A stretch of 64,000 nucleotides of DNA from Reyranella sp. CPCC 100927 (lineage in GTDB: Bacteria; Pseudomonadota; Alphaproteobacteria; Reyranellales; Reyranellaceae), in contig NZ_VOHA01000030.1 of the NCBI RefSeq assembly GCF_007859315.1, positions 21,632-85,631 on the forward strand, given 5' to 3'. How positions within the stretch are numbered: position 1 is the stretch's first letter; the number at the start of each line of letters is the position of its first letter. The notes under the pieces were generated by a model. That model searched no databases. It saw only the letters and a program-made list of their open reading frames with translations, and was not told the origin of the DNA. The position numbers were made by a program, and so were the translations under genes. This document shows, one piece after another, positions 17,375 to 25,566 of the stretch.

Positions 17375-17426
17375 TTGACTCGGTCGGCCGACCGAATTAT
17401 TTTATGTATATCGGTCGGTCGACCGA
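17375..17426 (+). promoter_or_regulatory. mddA promoter with two TetR-type palindromes
   Basis: TTGACT (17375-17380) and TATTTT (17398-17403) are 17 bp apart. A perfect 16-bp palindrome TCGGTCGGCCGACCGA (17380-17395) fills the spacer, and a near-copy TCGGTCGGTCGACCGA lies at 17411-17426 around the expected start of transcription. Such CGGTCGGnCGACCG palindromes are typical TetR sites, so tight repression with induction is expected. The repressor may be the TetR at 18857 or one elsewhere. The thioredoxin-UGSC operon on the other side could also be affected. Confidence 0.75.
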
Positions 17427-17451
17427 ACAAATCTAAAGGGAGGCATCCGCC

Positions 17452-18234
17452 ATGGCCGGCTTCGCTTCGGTGCTCTACGGCGTCGTGGTCTATCTGATCT
17501 TCTTCGGGACCTTCCTCTACGCGATCGCTTTCGTCGGCAACCTGCCGGTGCCCAAGACGGTCGACAGCGGCACGCCGGGCCCGCTCGGCCTGGCGATCGT
17601 CGTCGACGTCCTGCTGCTGGGTCTCTTCGCGATTCAACACAGCGTCATGGCGCGGCCGGGGTTCAAGCGCTGGTGGACGCAGATCGTGCCACACCCGGTC
17701 GAGCGGACGACCTATGTGCTGCTGGCCAGCCTGGCGTTGCTGCTGCTGTACTGGCAGTGGCGGCCGCTGCCGCAGCCGGTGTGGTCGGTCACGCATCCCG
17801 CCGGCGTCGCGGTGCTGCAGGCGATCTTCTGGATCGGCTGGGGGCTGGTGTTGCTCAGCACGTTCCTGATCAACCACTTCGAGCTGTTCGGCCTGCGCCA
17901 GGTCTATGCCCGGCTGCGCCGCCGGTCGCTGCCGCCACCCACGTTCAAGACGCCTTTCCTCTACAAGCGGGTGCGCCATCCGATCTATCTCGGCTTCCTG
18001 CTCGCCTTCTGGGCGACGCCGTCCATGACGATGGGCCACCTGCTCTTCGCGGTCGCGACGACCGGCTACATCCTGATCGGGATCTACCTGGAGGAACGCG
18101 ACCTGATCGCGCTGTTCGGCGACCAATACCGGCGTTATCGCGAACAGGTGGGGATGCTCATCCCGCTCCCCGGCCGCAAGGCCGCCGGCGACACCGGCAC
18201 GGATCCGGTGCCCACCGGCGCCAAGCACCCGTAG
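17452..18234 (+). CDS. mddA: Methanethiol S-methyltransferase (MddA-type)
   Basis: A 260-residue membrane protein with about five to six helices and the isoprenylcysteine-methyltransferase/NnrU-like C-terminal motif '[18 protein letters not shown]' followed by '[20 protein letters not shown]', the SAM-binding signature. Length and sequence match MddA, which methylates methanethiol to dimethyl sulfide with SAM; other NnrU-family roles are possible. The start at 17452 follows AAAGGGAGG. Its promoter carries two TetR palindromes. A displaced copy of its last codons and 3' flank lies at 18763..18813, beyond the next gene. Confidence 0.85.
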   Translation: MAGFASVLYGVVVYLIFFGTFLYAIAFVGNLPVPKTVDSGTPGPLGLAIVVDVLLLGLFAIQHSVMARPGFKRWWTQIVPHPVERTTYVLLASLALLLLYWQWRPLPQPVWSVTHPAGVAVLQAIFWIGWGLVLLSTFLINHFELFGLRQVYARLRRRSLPPPTFKTPFLYKRVRHPIYLGFLLAFWATPSMTMGHLLFAVATTGYILIGIYLEERDLIALFGDQYRRYREQVGMLIPLPGRKAAGDTGTDPVPTGAKHP

Positions 18235-18248
18235 CCATCAACCGGCAA
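18192..18248 (+). repeat. mddA 3' end, original copy of a direct repeat
   Basis: The end of mddA plus 11 bp of 3' flank. CACCGGCACGGATCCGG (18192-18208) and GCACCCGTAGCCATC (18225-18239) recur at 18763..18813 with a small internal deletion. The two copies bracket the orphan gene 18282..18725. Confidence 0.75.
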
Positions 18249-18281
18249 AGGTTTGCGATCGGAAATCCGAGGAGGCTGCAA

Positions 18282-18725
18282 ATGGCACTCAGCATCTCGT
18301 CATGGGCCGAATGGATGACAAGCAACAAACCGGTAAGCCGCACCGTGCCGGTCATTGCCCTCGGCAGCGGCGATTCCACCGAGAGTTCCAAGAGCTGGAT
18401 CATGCTGTCCGAACAGACCACGACCCAGCTTGACGTTGAAACCTTCATGAAGGGCGTGAATCACTCAAAGAAGATCAGCTTGTTCATGCGCAGTGATGCG
18501 GCGCTCCTGGCCTTTCCAGTAGCCAGGAAGGTCCATTTCTTGCAATTGACCATCAAGGCCGACAGCCTGCTGCTGTCAGAGCAGTCCAGCCACGATTTGA
18601 CGGTCTGGAAGAACGCGCCGTGGACCGTCAAAGGACCGAGAATTCAAGGTAACAATGTGTCGGTTGCATCATTTGGTGTCGGCAGTATCGTCGTTTTCAC
18701 ATTCAAAGGTACATTCAAATCCTGA
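18282..18725 (+). CDS. Hypothetical protein, unknown function
   Basis: A 147-residue protein with no family I recognise, no signal peptide and no obvious catalytic motif. It has an alternating hydrophobic, beta-rich look toward the end ('NNVSVASFGVGSIVVFTF'). The ribosome site is strong (GAGGAGG, 8 nt before ATG at 18282). Base composition is visibly lower in GC than its neighbours (AAG, AAT and TTG codons are frequent). It is flanked by a direct duplication of the mddA 3' end. Together these suggest a transferred or inserted gene. Confidence 0.7.
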   Translation: MALSISSWAEWMTSNKPVSRTVPVIALGSGDSTESSKSWIMLSEQTTTQLDVETFMKGVNHSKKISLFMRSDAALLAFPVARKVHFLQLTIKADSLLLSEQSSHDLTVWKNAPWTVKGPRIQGNNVSVASFGVGSIVVFTFKGTFKS

Positions 18726-18762
18726 TTCATTTTTTCCAGGATCTTGCCCGGTGTCGACGCTC

Positions 18763-18813
18763 TGCCCACCGGCACGGATCCGGCACCAGGCACCCGTAGC
18801 CATCCGCCGGCAA
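18763..18813 (+). repeat. Displaced copy of the mddA 3' end
   Basis: Shares CACCGGCACGGATCCGG (18767-18783) and GCACCCGTAGCCATC (18790-18804) with the true mddA end at 18192..18248. It is non-coding here and lies between the orphan gene and the TetR gene. Confidence 0.75.
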
Positions 18814-18856
18814 TCCTGCGACCCTTCCCCGCAACGGGCGATGATGACGAGGTAAA

Positions 18857-19471
18857 ATGACCCGCGCAGTGGCGAAGAAGCCGGAAACCAGCGTAACGCT
18901 GCTCGAAGCCGCCAAGGTCGTGCTGCGCCGCACCGGCTACGCCGGGCTCTCGACACGCGATGTCGCGGCGGAGGCCGGCGTGCCGCTGAGCCAGATCCAT
19001 TATCACTTCGGCTCCAAGCAAGGGATGATGCTGGCGCTCTTCGAATACCTCAATGCCCAGCTGCTCGATCGCCAGAGCGCGATGTTCACCGACACGACGC
19101 TGACATTCTCCCAACAGCTCGACCGGGCGTGCGACTACCTCGATGACGACATCGCGTCGGGCTATGTCCGCGTCCTGCAGGAACTGATCGCGGCGAGCTG
19201 GGCCGATCCGACGATCGCCAAGGTCGTGCGCGCCGCCATTCGGGGGTGGGTCGATCTGATCATCGCCGCGGCGCGCCGGGCCGAACGGGCGCATGGCAGC
19301 CTGGGCCCGTTCACGCCGGAGGAAGTCGCGGCGCTGATCTCCAATGCGTTCATTGGCGCCGAGAGCCTGCAGCTGCTCGGCCTCGAGAGCAAGAGCGTGC
19401 CGCTGCGCCGCGCGCTGCGGCGTATCGGCGATCTCTTGCGCCAGGCGGAAGACGCCGCGTCGAGCGGGTAA
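18857..19471 (+). CDS. TetR family transcriptional regulator
   Basis: A 204-residue TetR protein. The helix-turn-helix lies at about residues 15-60 ('GLSTRDVAAEAGVPLSQIHY' then 'HFGSKQGMMLALF'), followed by a helical ligand domain. The ATG at 18857 follows a GAGG. The hydrolase-glycosyltransferase fusion gene starts 4 nt downstream, so they are co-transcribed. Its targets may be its own operon or the CGGTCGG palindromes upstream of mddA. Confidence 0.92.
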   Translation: MTRAVAKKPETSVTLLEAAKVVLRRTGYAGLSTRDVAAEAGVPLSQIHYHFGSKQGMMLALFEYLNAQLLDRQSAMFTDTTLTFSQQLDRACDYLDDDIASGYVRVLQELIAASWADPTIAKVVRAAIRGWVDLIIAAARRAERAHGSLGPFTPEEVAALISNAFIGAESLQLLGLESKSVPLRRALRRIGDLLRQAEDAASSG

Positions 19472-19475
19472 AACC

Positions 19476-21575
19476 ATGCGCGCCAAGCTCCCGAGCAAGG
19501 ATGGCTTCATCGAACGCGACGGCGTGAAGCTCTACTGGGAGACCTACGGCGAGGGCCCGGAAACCATCGTCTTCCCGCCGCCCTGGAGCATCGTTCATTC
19601 GCGCGTCTACAAGGCGCAGCTGCCCTACTTCAGCGAACGCTTCCGCTGCATCACCTATGACGGGCGCGGCAACGGCAAGTCGGATCGGCCCGATGATGTA
19701 GCCGCCTACTCGCTCGACAACTATTTCGCCGATGCGCTGGCCGTCATGGATGCAACCGACGCCGGCGAAGCGATACTCGTCGGCCTGTCCTTCGGCGGCA
19801 TGCTCGCCATGATGATGGCGGCCTATCATCCCGAGCGGGTGAAGGCCGCGGTTCTGGTCGGGACGTCCGCCAGCATCGGACCGGCCTACCCCTACGCGGC
19901 CCCGCAACATTTTCTTGCGCAACGCGAGCGGTTCGAGAGCTGGGACAAGTACAATCGTGCGTACTGGATGACCGACTATCCGGACTTCGCCGATCACTTC
20001 GTGCGCAACATCTTCAGCGAACCGCATTCGACCAAGCAGATCGAGGATGGCCTCGCCTGGGCTGCCGACACATCAGGCGCCGTGCTGGCCAAGACCGTGG
20101 ACGCGCGGGCCATTGCGCCAAGCCACGATGTCAGCGAGGCGATGTACCGCAAGATCCGCTGTCCCCTGTTGATCATCCACGGCGCCGATGACCGCATCCA
20201 GCCGCACGCGCGGGCACAGGCCGTCGCCGCGGCAACCGGCGCCGAGCTGGTGACGATCGCAGGCGGCGGCCACAACCCGGCGGGCCGCTTTCCGGCGAAA
20301 TGCAATGCGCTGATCGCCGACTTCCTGGATCGCACGCTCGGCAAGACAGTGCCGAAACGGGCGGCGCGCCGGTCGGGCAGGAAGGTGCTCTATCTGTCCT
20401 CCCCCATCGGCCTGGGTCACGGACGGCGCGACCTTGCCATTGCGCGCGCCTTGCGCCAGCTGCAGCCCGATCTCGAGGTCGACTGGCTGGCGCAGGATCC
20501 CGTCACGCGCCTGCTCGCGGGCAATGGCGAACGCATCCATCCGCTCAGCCGACGCCTGGCCAGCGAGTCGCGCCACTTCGAGCTGGAGTCGGGCGAGCAC
20601 GATCTGCATTGCTTCCAGGCGCTGCGGCGCATGGACGAGGTGCTGATCGCCAATTTCATGACCTTCCAGGACGCGGTCGAGGCCACGCGCTACGACCTGG
20701 TGATCGCCGACGAAGCCTGGGACGTCGATCACTATTGGCATGAACATCCGGAACTGAAACGCGCGCCGCTCGCCTGGTTCACCGACTTCGTCGGCTACCT
20801 GCCGATGCCGTCAGGCGGCAACCCCGAGGCGGCGCTCACCACCGACTACAACGCCGAGATGATCGAGCATATCGAACGCCATCCCGGCGTGCGCGATCGC
20901 GCCATCTTCGTCGGCGATCCGGACGATATCATCCCACAGTCGTTCGGCCGCGACCTGCCGGCGATGCGCGACTGGGTGCCCCAGCATTTCGACTTCGCAG
21001 GCTACATCCTGGGCGCGCACCCCCGGACCTTTGGCAGCCGCGCGGACCTGCGGCGCGCGCTGGGCTATCGCCCCGACGAACGCGTATGCATCGTGACGGT
21101 CGGCGGGTCGGGCGTCGGCGTGCCGCTGATCAAGCGCATCCTGCAGAGCTGGCCGATCGTCAAAAGGCAAATGCCCGAGATGCGCATGGTCCTGGTCGCG
21201 GGCCCGCGCATCGACCCGCGCGCGCTCGCCGCACCGGCCGATGTCGACGTGCGCGCATTCGTGCCCGATCTCGATCGCCACCTCGCCGCCTGCGATCTGG
21301 CAGTCGTCCAAGGCGGCCTGACGACCTGCATGGAGCTGACGGCGGCACAGACGCCGTTTCTCTATTTCCCGCTGGGCCATCATTTCGAGCAGCAATTCCA
21401 TGTCGCCCATCGCCTCGACCGCCACCAGGCCGGACGGCGCATGGATTTTGCGACGGCCACGCCCGACATCATCGCCGACGCCATGATCGCAGCGCTGCGC
21501 GCACCGGTGACGTTCCGGGCCGTCGACGCCGATGGCGCCATCCGCGCCGCCCGCATGCTCGCCGGTCTTCTGTGA
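19476..21575 (+). CDS. Alpha/beta hydrolase fused to a GT1/GT28-type glycosyltransferase
   Basis: A 699-residue two-domain protein. Residues ~1-285 are an alpha/beta hydrolase: 'ITYDGRGNGKSDRP', nucleophile elbow 'LVGLSFGGMLAMMMA' (Ser), acid 'IIHGADDRIQPHA' and His in 'IAGGGHNPAGRFP'. Residues ~300-699 are a GT-B glycosyltransferase: 'VLYLSSPIGLGHGRRDLAIA' opens the N-lobe, and 'CDLAVVQGGLTTCMELTA' with 'FPLGHHFEQQFHVAHRL' is the nucleotide-sugar lobe. No stop or frameshift separates the domains. The pairing suggests coupled (de)acylation and glycosylation of one metabolite, perhaps for detoxification. Substrates unknown. Confidence 0.85.
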   Translation: MRAKLPSKDGFIERDGVKLYWETYGEGPETIVFPPPWSIVHSRVYKAQLPYFSERFRCITYDGRGNGKSDRPDDVAAYSLDNYFADALAVMDATDAGEAILVGLSFGGMLAMMMAAYHPERVKAAVLVGTSASIGPAYPYAAPQHFLAQRERFESWDKYNRAYWMTDYPDFADHFVRNIFSEPHSTKQIEDGLAWAADTSGAVLAKTVDARAIAPSHDVSEAMYRKIRCPLLIIHGADDRIQPHARAQAVAAATGAELVTIAGGGHNPAGRFPAKCNALIADFLDRTLGKTVPKRAARRSGRKVLYLSSPIGLGHGRRDLAIARALRQLQPDLEVDWLAQDPVTRLLAGNGERIHPLSRRLASESRHFELESGEHDLHCFQALRRMDEVLIANFMTFQDAVEATRYDLVIADEAWDVDHYWHEHPELKRAPLAWFTDFVGYLPMPSGGNPEAALTTDYNAEMIEHIERHPGVRDRAIFVGDPDDIIPQSFGRDLPAMRDWVPQHFDFAGYILGAHPRTFGSRADLRRALGYRPDERVCIVTVGGSGVGVPLIKRILQSWPIVKRQMPEMRMVLVAGPRIDPRALAAPADVDVRAFVPDLDRHLAACDLAVVQGGLTTCMELTAAQTPFLYFPLGHHFEQQFHVAHRLDRHQAGRRMDFATATPDIIADAMIAALRAPVTFRAVDADGAIRAARMLAGLL

Positions 21576-21705
21576 CGTTGGGACCGCCGTCACGGCGATT
21601 GCGGCCCGTCTGACCTCGCAGAGCGAGGCGACGGTCGGAGGAATGGCACTGCCAATTGCCCGATCCTGCGGCATTTTCAACGCCTTAACCCTGCCGCAAT
21701 GAAGC

Positions 21706-21734
21706 TTGACACCCCCCAGGCCTTTCCCTAGGTT
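21706..21734 (+). promoter_or_regulatory. Promoter of the F0 ATP synthase operon
   Basis: A consensus TTGACA (21706-21711) and TAGGTT (21729-21734) are separated by exactly 17 bp, about 80 bp before atpI. This is the best sigma-70-like promoter in the window and fits a housekeeping operon. Confidence 0.7.
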
Positions 21735-21816
21735 CCGCGCGGCTTTGCATGGGCTCGGTGCAATCGTACCTGGTCGGTGTGAAGCTTGGCGTTTGCTGTT
21801 CGGAAGCCTCCTGAAC

Positions 21817-22149
21817 ATGGCCGATGAGCGCAAGCCGACGTCGCTTGAGGATCTCGACGCGCGGGTCACCGCAGCGCGGGCCGCCAACAAGCAACAGTCC
21901 GGCGATGGCAAAACGGTCCCGGGCGGCAAGCCGCCCATGACCGGCTTCGGCTTGGCCATGCGTATGGGGACCGAGCTGGTGGCGGCTGTCGCGGTCGGCG
22001 TCGGGATCGGTTATGTGCTGGACCTCTGGCTCGGCACCAAGCCGTGGCTGATGGTGGTGTTCTTCTTCCTGGGCAGCGCCGCCGGCATGTTGAACGTCTA
22101 TCGCGCCACGGCCTACCTGGGTCGGCGCGACGGCAGCGACGGCACCTGA
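21817..22149 (+). CDS. atpI: ATP synthase protein I (AtpI)
   Basis: A 110-residue protein with a charged N-terminus ('SLEDLDARVTAARAANKQQ') and two membrane helices ('VAVGVGIGYVLDLWLGTKPW', then 'MVVFFFLGSAAGMLNVY'). This is the AtpI/AtpZ form at the head of alphaproteobacterial F0 operons, thought to help c-ring assembly or Mg2+ uptake. The ATG at 21817 is used; upstream in-frame sequence lacks family character. atpB follows 35 nt later. Confidence 0.88.
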   Translation: MADERKPTSLEDLDARVTAARAANKQQSGDGKTVPGGKPPMTGFGLAMRMGTELVAAVAVGVGIGYVLDLWLGTKPWLMVVFFFLGSAAGMLNVYRATAYLGRRDGSDGT

Positions 22150-22184
22150 AGGCGGCCGCACGGCCGAGCAAGTTGGGGGATGGC

Positions 22185-22913
22185 GTGGCGAGTCCTATCG
22201 AGCAGTTCAAGATCGAACGGTTGATCCCGATCAAGCTCGGCAACGTCGACATTTCCTATACCAATTCCGCACTGTGGATGACGATCGCGGTCGTGGTCGT
22301 GACCCTGTTCCTGGTGCTGGGCACGCGTCAGCGGGCGCTGGTGCCGGGCCGATGGCAGTCCATGGCGGAAATGTCCTACGAGTTTGTCGCCAACCTGCTG
22401 CAAGAGCAGGCCGGCAACGCCGGGCGGGTGTTCTTCCCGTTCATCTTCACGCTGTTCATGTTCATCCTGGCCGGTAACCTGCTGGGCCTGATCCCTTACA
22501 GCTTCACCTTCACCAGCCACATCGTCGTCACCTTCGGCATGGCGATCGTGGTGTTCATCGGCGTGACGGTGATCGGCTTCATCAAGCATGGCTTCCACTT
22601 CCTGTCGTTCTTCGTCCCCAAGGGCGTGCCGGCAGCGATGCTGATCCTGATCATCCCGATCGAGATCCTCTCGTACCTGACCCGGCCGGTCAGCCTGGCG
22701 ATCCGTCTGTTCGCCAACATGATGGCCGGCCACACCATGCTGAAGGTGTTCTCGGGCTTCGTGGTGGCGCTGGGCGTGCTGGGCGGCTGGCTGCCGCTGG
22801 CCGTCAACGTGGCGCTGACCGGCTTCGAGGTGCTGGTCGCCTTCCTGCAGGCCTACGTGTTCGCCATCTTGACCTGCATCTACCTCAACGATGCACTCCA
22901 CATGGACCACTGA
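22185..22913 (+). CDS. atpB: F0 ATP synthase subunit a
   Basis: A 242-residue inner-membrane subunit a of F1F0 ATP synthase, the half-channel protein that passes protons to the c-ring. Seen: '[20 protein letters not shown]', '[16 protein letters not shown]' and the essential Arg in '[18 protein letters not shown]'. The GTG start at 22185 follows GGGGGA and gives the expected N-terminus (…[14 protein letters not shown]). It is followed by atpE. Confidence 0.96.
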   Translation: MASPIEQFKIERLIPIKLGNVDISYTNSALWMTIAVVVVTLFLVLGTRQRALVPGRWQSMAEMSYEFVANLLQEQAGNAGRVFFPFIFTLFMFILAGNLLGLIPYSFTFTSHIVVTFGMAIVVFIGVTVIGFIKHGFHFLSFFVPKGVPAAMLILIIPIEILSYLTRPVSLAIRLFANMMAGHTMLKVFSGFVVALGVLGGWLPLAVNVALTGFEVLVAFLQAYVFAILTCIYLNDALHMDH

Positions 22914-22993
22914 TCACGCGTGTACCGCGCGACGCCAGGGTGGTCGGCCTCGCGCATAAACGGATAACTGGAAAACGGAAAGGACAAGCAATC

Positions 22994-23218
22994 ATGGATC
23001 TCGCCAGTGCAAAGATGATCGGTGCCGGTCTTGCGGTGATCGCCCTCGCGGGCGTCGGCGCCGGCATCGGCAACATCTTCTCGTCCCTGGTCGGCACCAT
23101 CGGCCGCAACCCGGCCGCCCGCGGCCAGGTGTTCGGCATCGGCATGCTGGGCTTCGCGCTCACCGAGTCGGTGGCGCTGTTCGCGCTGCTGATCTCGTTC
23201 CTGATCCTGTTCACCTGA
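22994..23218 (+). CDS. atpE: F0 ATP synthase subunit c
   Basis: A 74-residue proteolipid with two helices forming the rotor ring. The Gly-rich first helix is '[18 protein letters not shown]', the loop is '[11 protein letters not shown]', and the proton-carrying Glu sits in '[16 protein letters not shown]'. Length and motifs are standard for alphaproteobacteria; no Na+ specificity motif is apparent. Confidence 0.97.
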   Translation: MDLASAKMIGAGLAVIALAGVGAGIGNIFSSLVGTIGRNPAARGQVFGIGMLGFALTESVALFALLISFLILFT

Positions 23219-23286
23219 TCACGCTCGCCGCAAGCCGCCGACGGTCGTAGGACCGGCGGTGGCGCACGGCTTCGCGGGAACGGCCC

Positions 23287-23778
23287 ATGCCGCAACTCGA
23301 TCCAGCCTTTTTCGGCACACAGCTCTTCTGGCTGGTGGTCAGCTTCGTCGTCCTCTACGTCATCATGTGGCGGCTGGCGATGCCTCAGGTCGCCGGCGTC
23401 CTGAAGCAGCGCGAGGACAAGATCCAGGGCGACCTGGAGACGGCGCAGAAGCTGAAGGAAGAGACCAAGTCAGTGATCGCCGCCTATGAAAAGGCGCTGG
23501 CCGACGCGCGCGGCCAGGCCCAGACCCTGGCGCGGCAGACCGCCGACGCGGCCGGTGCCGAATCGGCACGCCGCCAGCAGGAAGTCAGCGATCGCATCAA
23601 TGCCCAGCTGGTTGCCGCCGAGCGTCGTATTGCCGAGGCGCGCGCCGCGGCCATGGCCGGTGTCAAGACCATGGCCGCCGAGGTAGCACAGTCGGCGTTC
23701 ACCAAGCTGACCGGCGCCCAGGCCGATCAGGGCAAACTCACCGCCGCGGTCGACTCGGCGCTGAAGGGAGGTGCCTGA
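23287..23778 (+). CDS. atpF': F0 ATP synthase subunit b' (second b-type stalk)
   Basis: A 163-residue stator subunit with one N-terminal helix ('FFGTQLFWLVVSFVVLYVIM') followed by a long charged coiled coil. It is the b' form found in alphaproteobacteria and phototrophs, which forms a heterodimer with b. Its stop codon overlaps the atpF start by one base (TGATG), implying coupled 1:1 synthesis. Confidence 0.92.
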   Translation: MPQLDPAFFGTQLFWLVVSFVVLYVIMWRLAMPQVAGVLKQREDKIQGDLETAQKLKEETKSVIAAYEKALADARGQAQTLARQTADAAGAESARRQQEVSDRINAQLVAAERRIAEARAAAMAGVKTMAAEVAQSAFTKLTGAQADQGKLTAAVDSALKGGA

Positions 23779-24311
23779 TGTTCGGTACCGCCTACGCCGC
23801 CGACCCTGCGGGCGGCCACAAGGAGCCGCTGCTGCAGTCGCCCGAGTTCTGGGTTGCTGTCGCCTTTGTCATCTTCGTCGCACTGATGGTCTGGAAGGTC
23901 CGCAAGACCTTGACCGACATGCTGGATGCACGCGCCGATCGCATCCGCAAGCAGATCGACGAGGCCGAGACGCTGCGCCGCGAGGCCCAGGACCTGCTGG
24001 CCGACTACCAGCGCAAGCAGTCCGAGGCCTACAAGGAAGCCGAGGGCATCATCGCCCAGTCCAAGGCCGAGGCCGAGCGCATGAAGGTCAAGGCCGAGGC
24101 CGAGCTCGAGGCCGCGATCAAGCTGCGCGAGCGTCAGGCGCTGGACCGCATCGCCAATGCCGAGGCTCAGGCCGCCACCGACGTGCGCAACGCCGCCGTC
24201 GCCGCCGCCATCAGCGCCACGCGCCAGCTGATGCAGGAGCGCCTGGCTGCCGGCCAGGGCGGCGAGCTGATCGACCAGGCCATCGCCGAGCTGCCCAAGC
24301 GCTTGCACTGA
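23778..24311 (+). CDS. atpF: F0 ATP synthase subunit b
   Basis: A 177-residue stator subunit. One membrane helix ('FWVAVAFVIFVALMVWKV') is followed by a coiled coil with many Ala/Glu/Lys heptads ('KAEAERMKVKAEAELEAAIK'). It partners the b' subunit just upstream. It is the last gene of the F0 operon and is followed after 23 nt by a strong intrinsic terminator. F1 genes are not in the window, as is usual in alphaproteobacteria. Confidence 0.94.
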   Translation: MFGTAYAADPAGGHKEPLLQSPEFWVAVAFVIFVALMVWKVRKTLTDMLDARADRIRKQIDEAETLRREAQDLLADYQRKQSEAYKEAEGIIAQSKAEAERMKVKAEAELEAAIKLRERQALDRIANAEAQAATDVRNAAVAAAISATRQLMQERLAAGQGGELIDQAIAELPKRLH

Positions 24312-24334
24312 GCGCCGCGACCAACGCATCGTTC

Positions 24335-24367
24335 AAGCCCCGTGCGGCCACCGCACGGGGCTTTTTC
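24335..24367 (+). terminator. Intrinsic terminator of the atp operon
   Basis: AAGCCCCGTGCGG-CCA-CCGCACGGGGCTT followed by a T-run gives a 13-bp perfect stem and U tail, a textbook rho-independent terminator. Confidence 0.95.
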
Positions 24368-24380
24368 TTGGGTTCAGACC

Positions 24381-24461
24381 GTCATCCCGAGCGTAGCGAG
24401 GGATCTCCTGCGAAAAGACGTGCGCCACTTTCAGGAGATCCCTCGCTACGCTCGGGATGAC
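24381..24461. repeat. Long inverted repeat, GTCATCCCGAGCG family, copy 2
   Basis: Arms GTCATCCCGAGCGTAGCGAG and CTCGCTACGCTCGGGATGAC with GGATCTCCTG/CAGGAGATCC next to the loop, giving about 30 bp per arm and a ~20-nt loop. It lies between the atp terminator and the PqiA-like gene. Confidence 0.9.
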
Positions 24462-24492
24462 AGATCTTGTCGCACGTCCGTAATGTCATGCC

Positions 24493-24987
24493 ATGAACTC
24501 GCTGGCCGACCGCTTTCCTCGCCGCACCATCGTGCTGGCCGTCGTCTGGGTGATTGCCATCGGCCTGCTGGTGGCCGGCCTGGTGCTGCCGGCGGTGCGC
24601 GTGACGCGCCTGCGGCTGGTCGACGAAACGCTGTCGGTGCTGTCGGGCATCGGCGACCTGTGGCAGGGCGGATCATGGCCGCTGGCCATCGTGCTCGCGC
24701 TGTTCTCGGTGGCGTTCCCGATCGCCAAGCTGGTCCTGGCGGCGTGGCTGTGGTTCGCACCGCATGGCCGGCACCAGGCGTTGCACGCGCTCGCCGGCGG
24801 CGCCGGCAAATGGTCGATGCTCGACGTGCTGGTCGTCGCGGTCGTGGTCGCCTCGCTGCAGGGCGGCTTCCTGGTGCGCCTGCGGCCGGAGATCGGCATC
24901 TACCTGTTCGGCGCGTCGACCTTGATCACCAACCTGATCACCTGGCTGATCGAGCGCTACCGGCGCGAGGCCGACGAGGCACGCTGA
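24493..24987 (+). CDS. Paraquat-inducible protein A (PqiA) domain protein
   Basis: A 164-residue inner-membrane protein with four helices and a single PqiA domain. The characteristic line is 'GKWSMLDVLVVAVVVASLQ', followed by a C-terminal 'YLFGASTLITNLITWLIER'. E. coli PqiA has two such domains and works with MCE proteins in lipid transport; this short form stands alone. A zinc-finger N-terminus is absent. No partner pqiB/C gene is nearby. Confidence 0.82.
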   Translation: MNSLADRFPRRTIVLAVVWVIAIGLLVAGLVLPAVRVTRLRLVDETLSVLSGIGDLWQGGSWPLAIVLALFSVAFPIAKLVLAAWLWFAPHGRHQALHALAGGAGKWSMLDVLVVAVVVASLQGGFLVRLRPEIGIYLFGASTLITNLITWLIERYRREADEAR

Positions 24988-25044
24988 AGACCGGTTGCCC
25001 GCTCCGTGGCGTCATGTTCTTGTACGCCGGCAACGTGACGCCTG

Positions 25045-25557
25045 ATGGGGGCATGGGCCATGGTTGTATCCAGTTGCTATGGGATCACGCCGGGAAGCAC
25101 GAACTGGGGACAACCGCAGCAAGGTTCAGCGAACGGCGACCGGGAGCATGCCGAACGCGAGGCCTACGCCCACTACACCGGCCACCGCGGCGATCGGAAT
25201 TTCCGCGGGCTGAGCGTCTTCCTCTTCGTCCAGGATGCCTATCCCTGTCGCGAATGCGATACCTTTTTCCGCGCCCAGTCGGCGACAAAGTCGTTCGTTT
25301 TCCGGATCACCCGCAACACAGCCGGATACGGTCCGCCCACACCCTTGCTCGAACGCCGCCCCAGGCCGGCCATGGGCAACGATCCAGCGGCATACCATGC
25401 CGCCATGCAGGCCTTCAAAAACGCCGCGCCGTTCGTCCAGGTCGCCAATCTCGGCGCCGTCCAGACGCCGGCTGTCCTCTACTACCATCGCGGTTCGGCC
25501 TATCTGAACGTCACGCCCGACGGCTTTCCGGCGCATCCCGACATTTCTCGATTCTGA
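25045..25557 (+). CDS. Cytidine-deaminase-fold protein, possible toxin-type deaminase
   Basis: A 170-residue protein with no close named family, but carrying 'HAEREAYAHY' and, ~33 residues later, 'YPCRECDTFF'. A HxE motif followed by PCxxC is the zinc site of the cytidine/nucleic-acid deaminase fold: His and two Cys bind zinc and Glu is the proton shuttle. The N-terminus ('CYGITPGSTNWGQPQQGSA') and the lack of tRNA- or CMP-deaminase motifs recall deaminase toxin domains. No signal peptide, export domain or clear immunity gene is adjacent. Convergent with the MarR gene. Confidence 0.6.
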   Translation: MGAWAMVVSSCYGITPGSTNWGQPQQGSANGDREHAEREAYAHYTGHRGDRNFRGLSVFLFVQDAYPCRECDTFFRAQSATKSFVFRITRNTAGYGPPTPLLERRPRPAMGNDPAAYHAAMQAFKNAAPFVQVANLGAVQTPAVLYYHRGSAYLNVTPDGFPAHPDISRF

Positions 25558-25566
25558 GGCGCGCCG

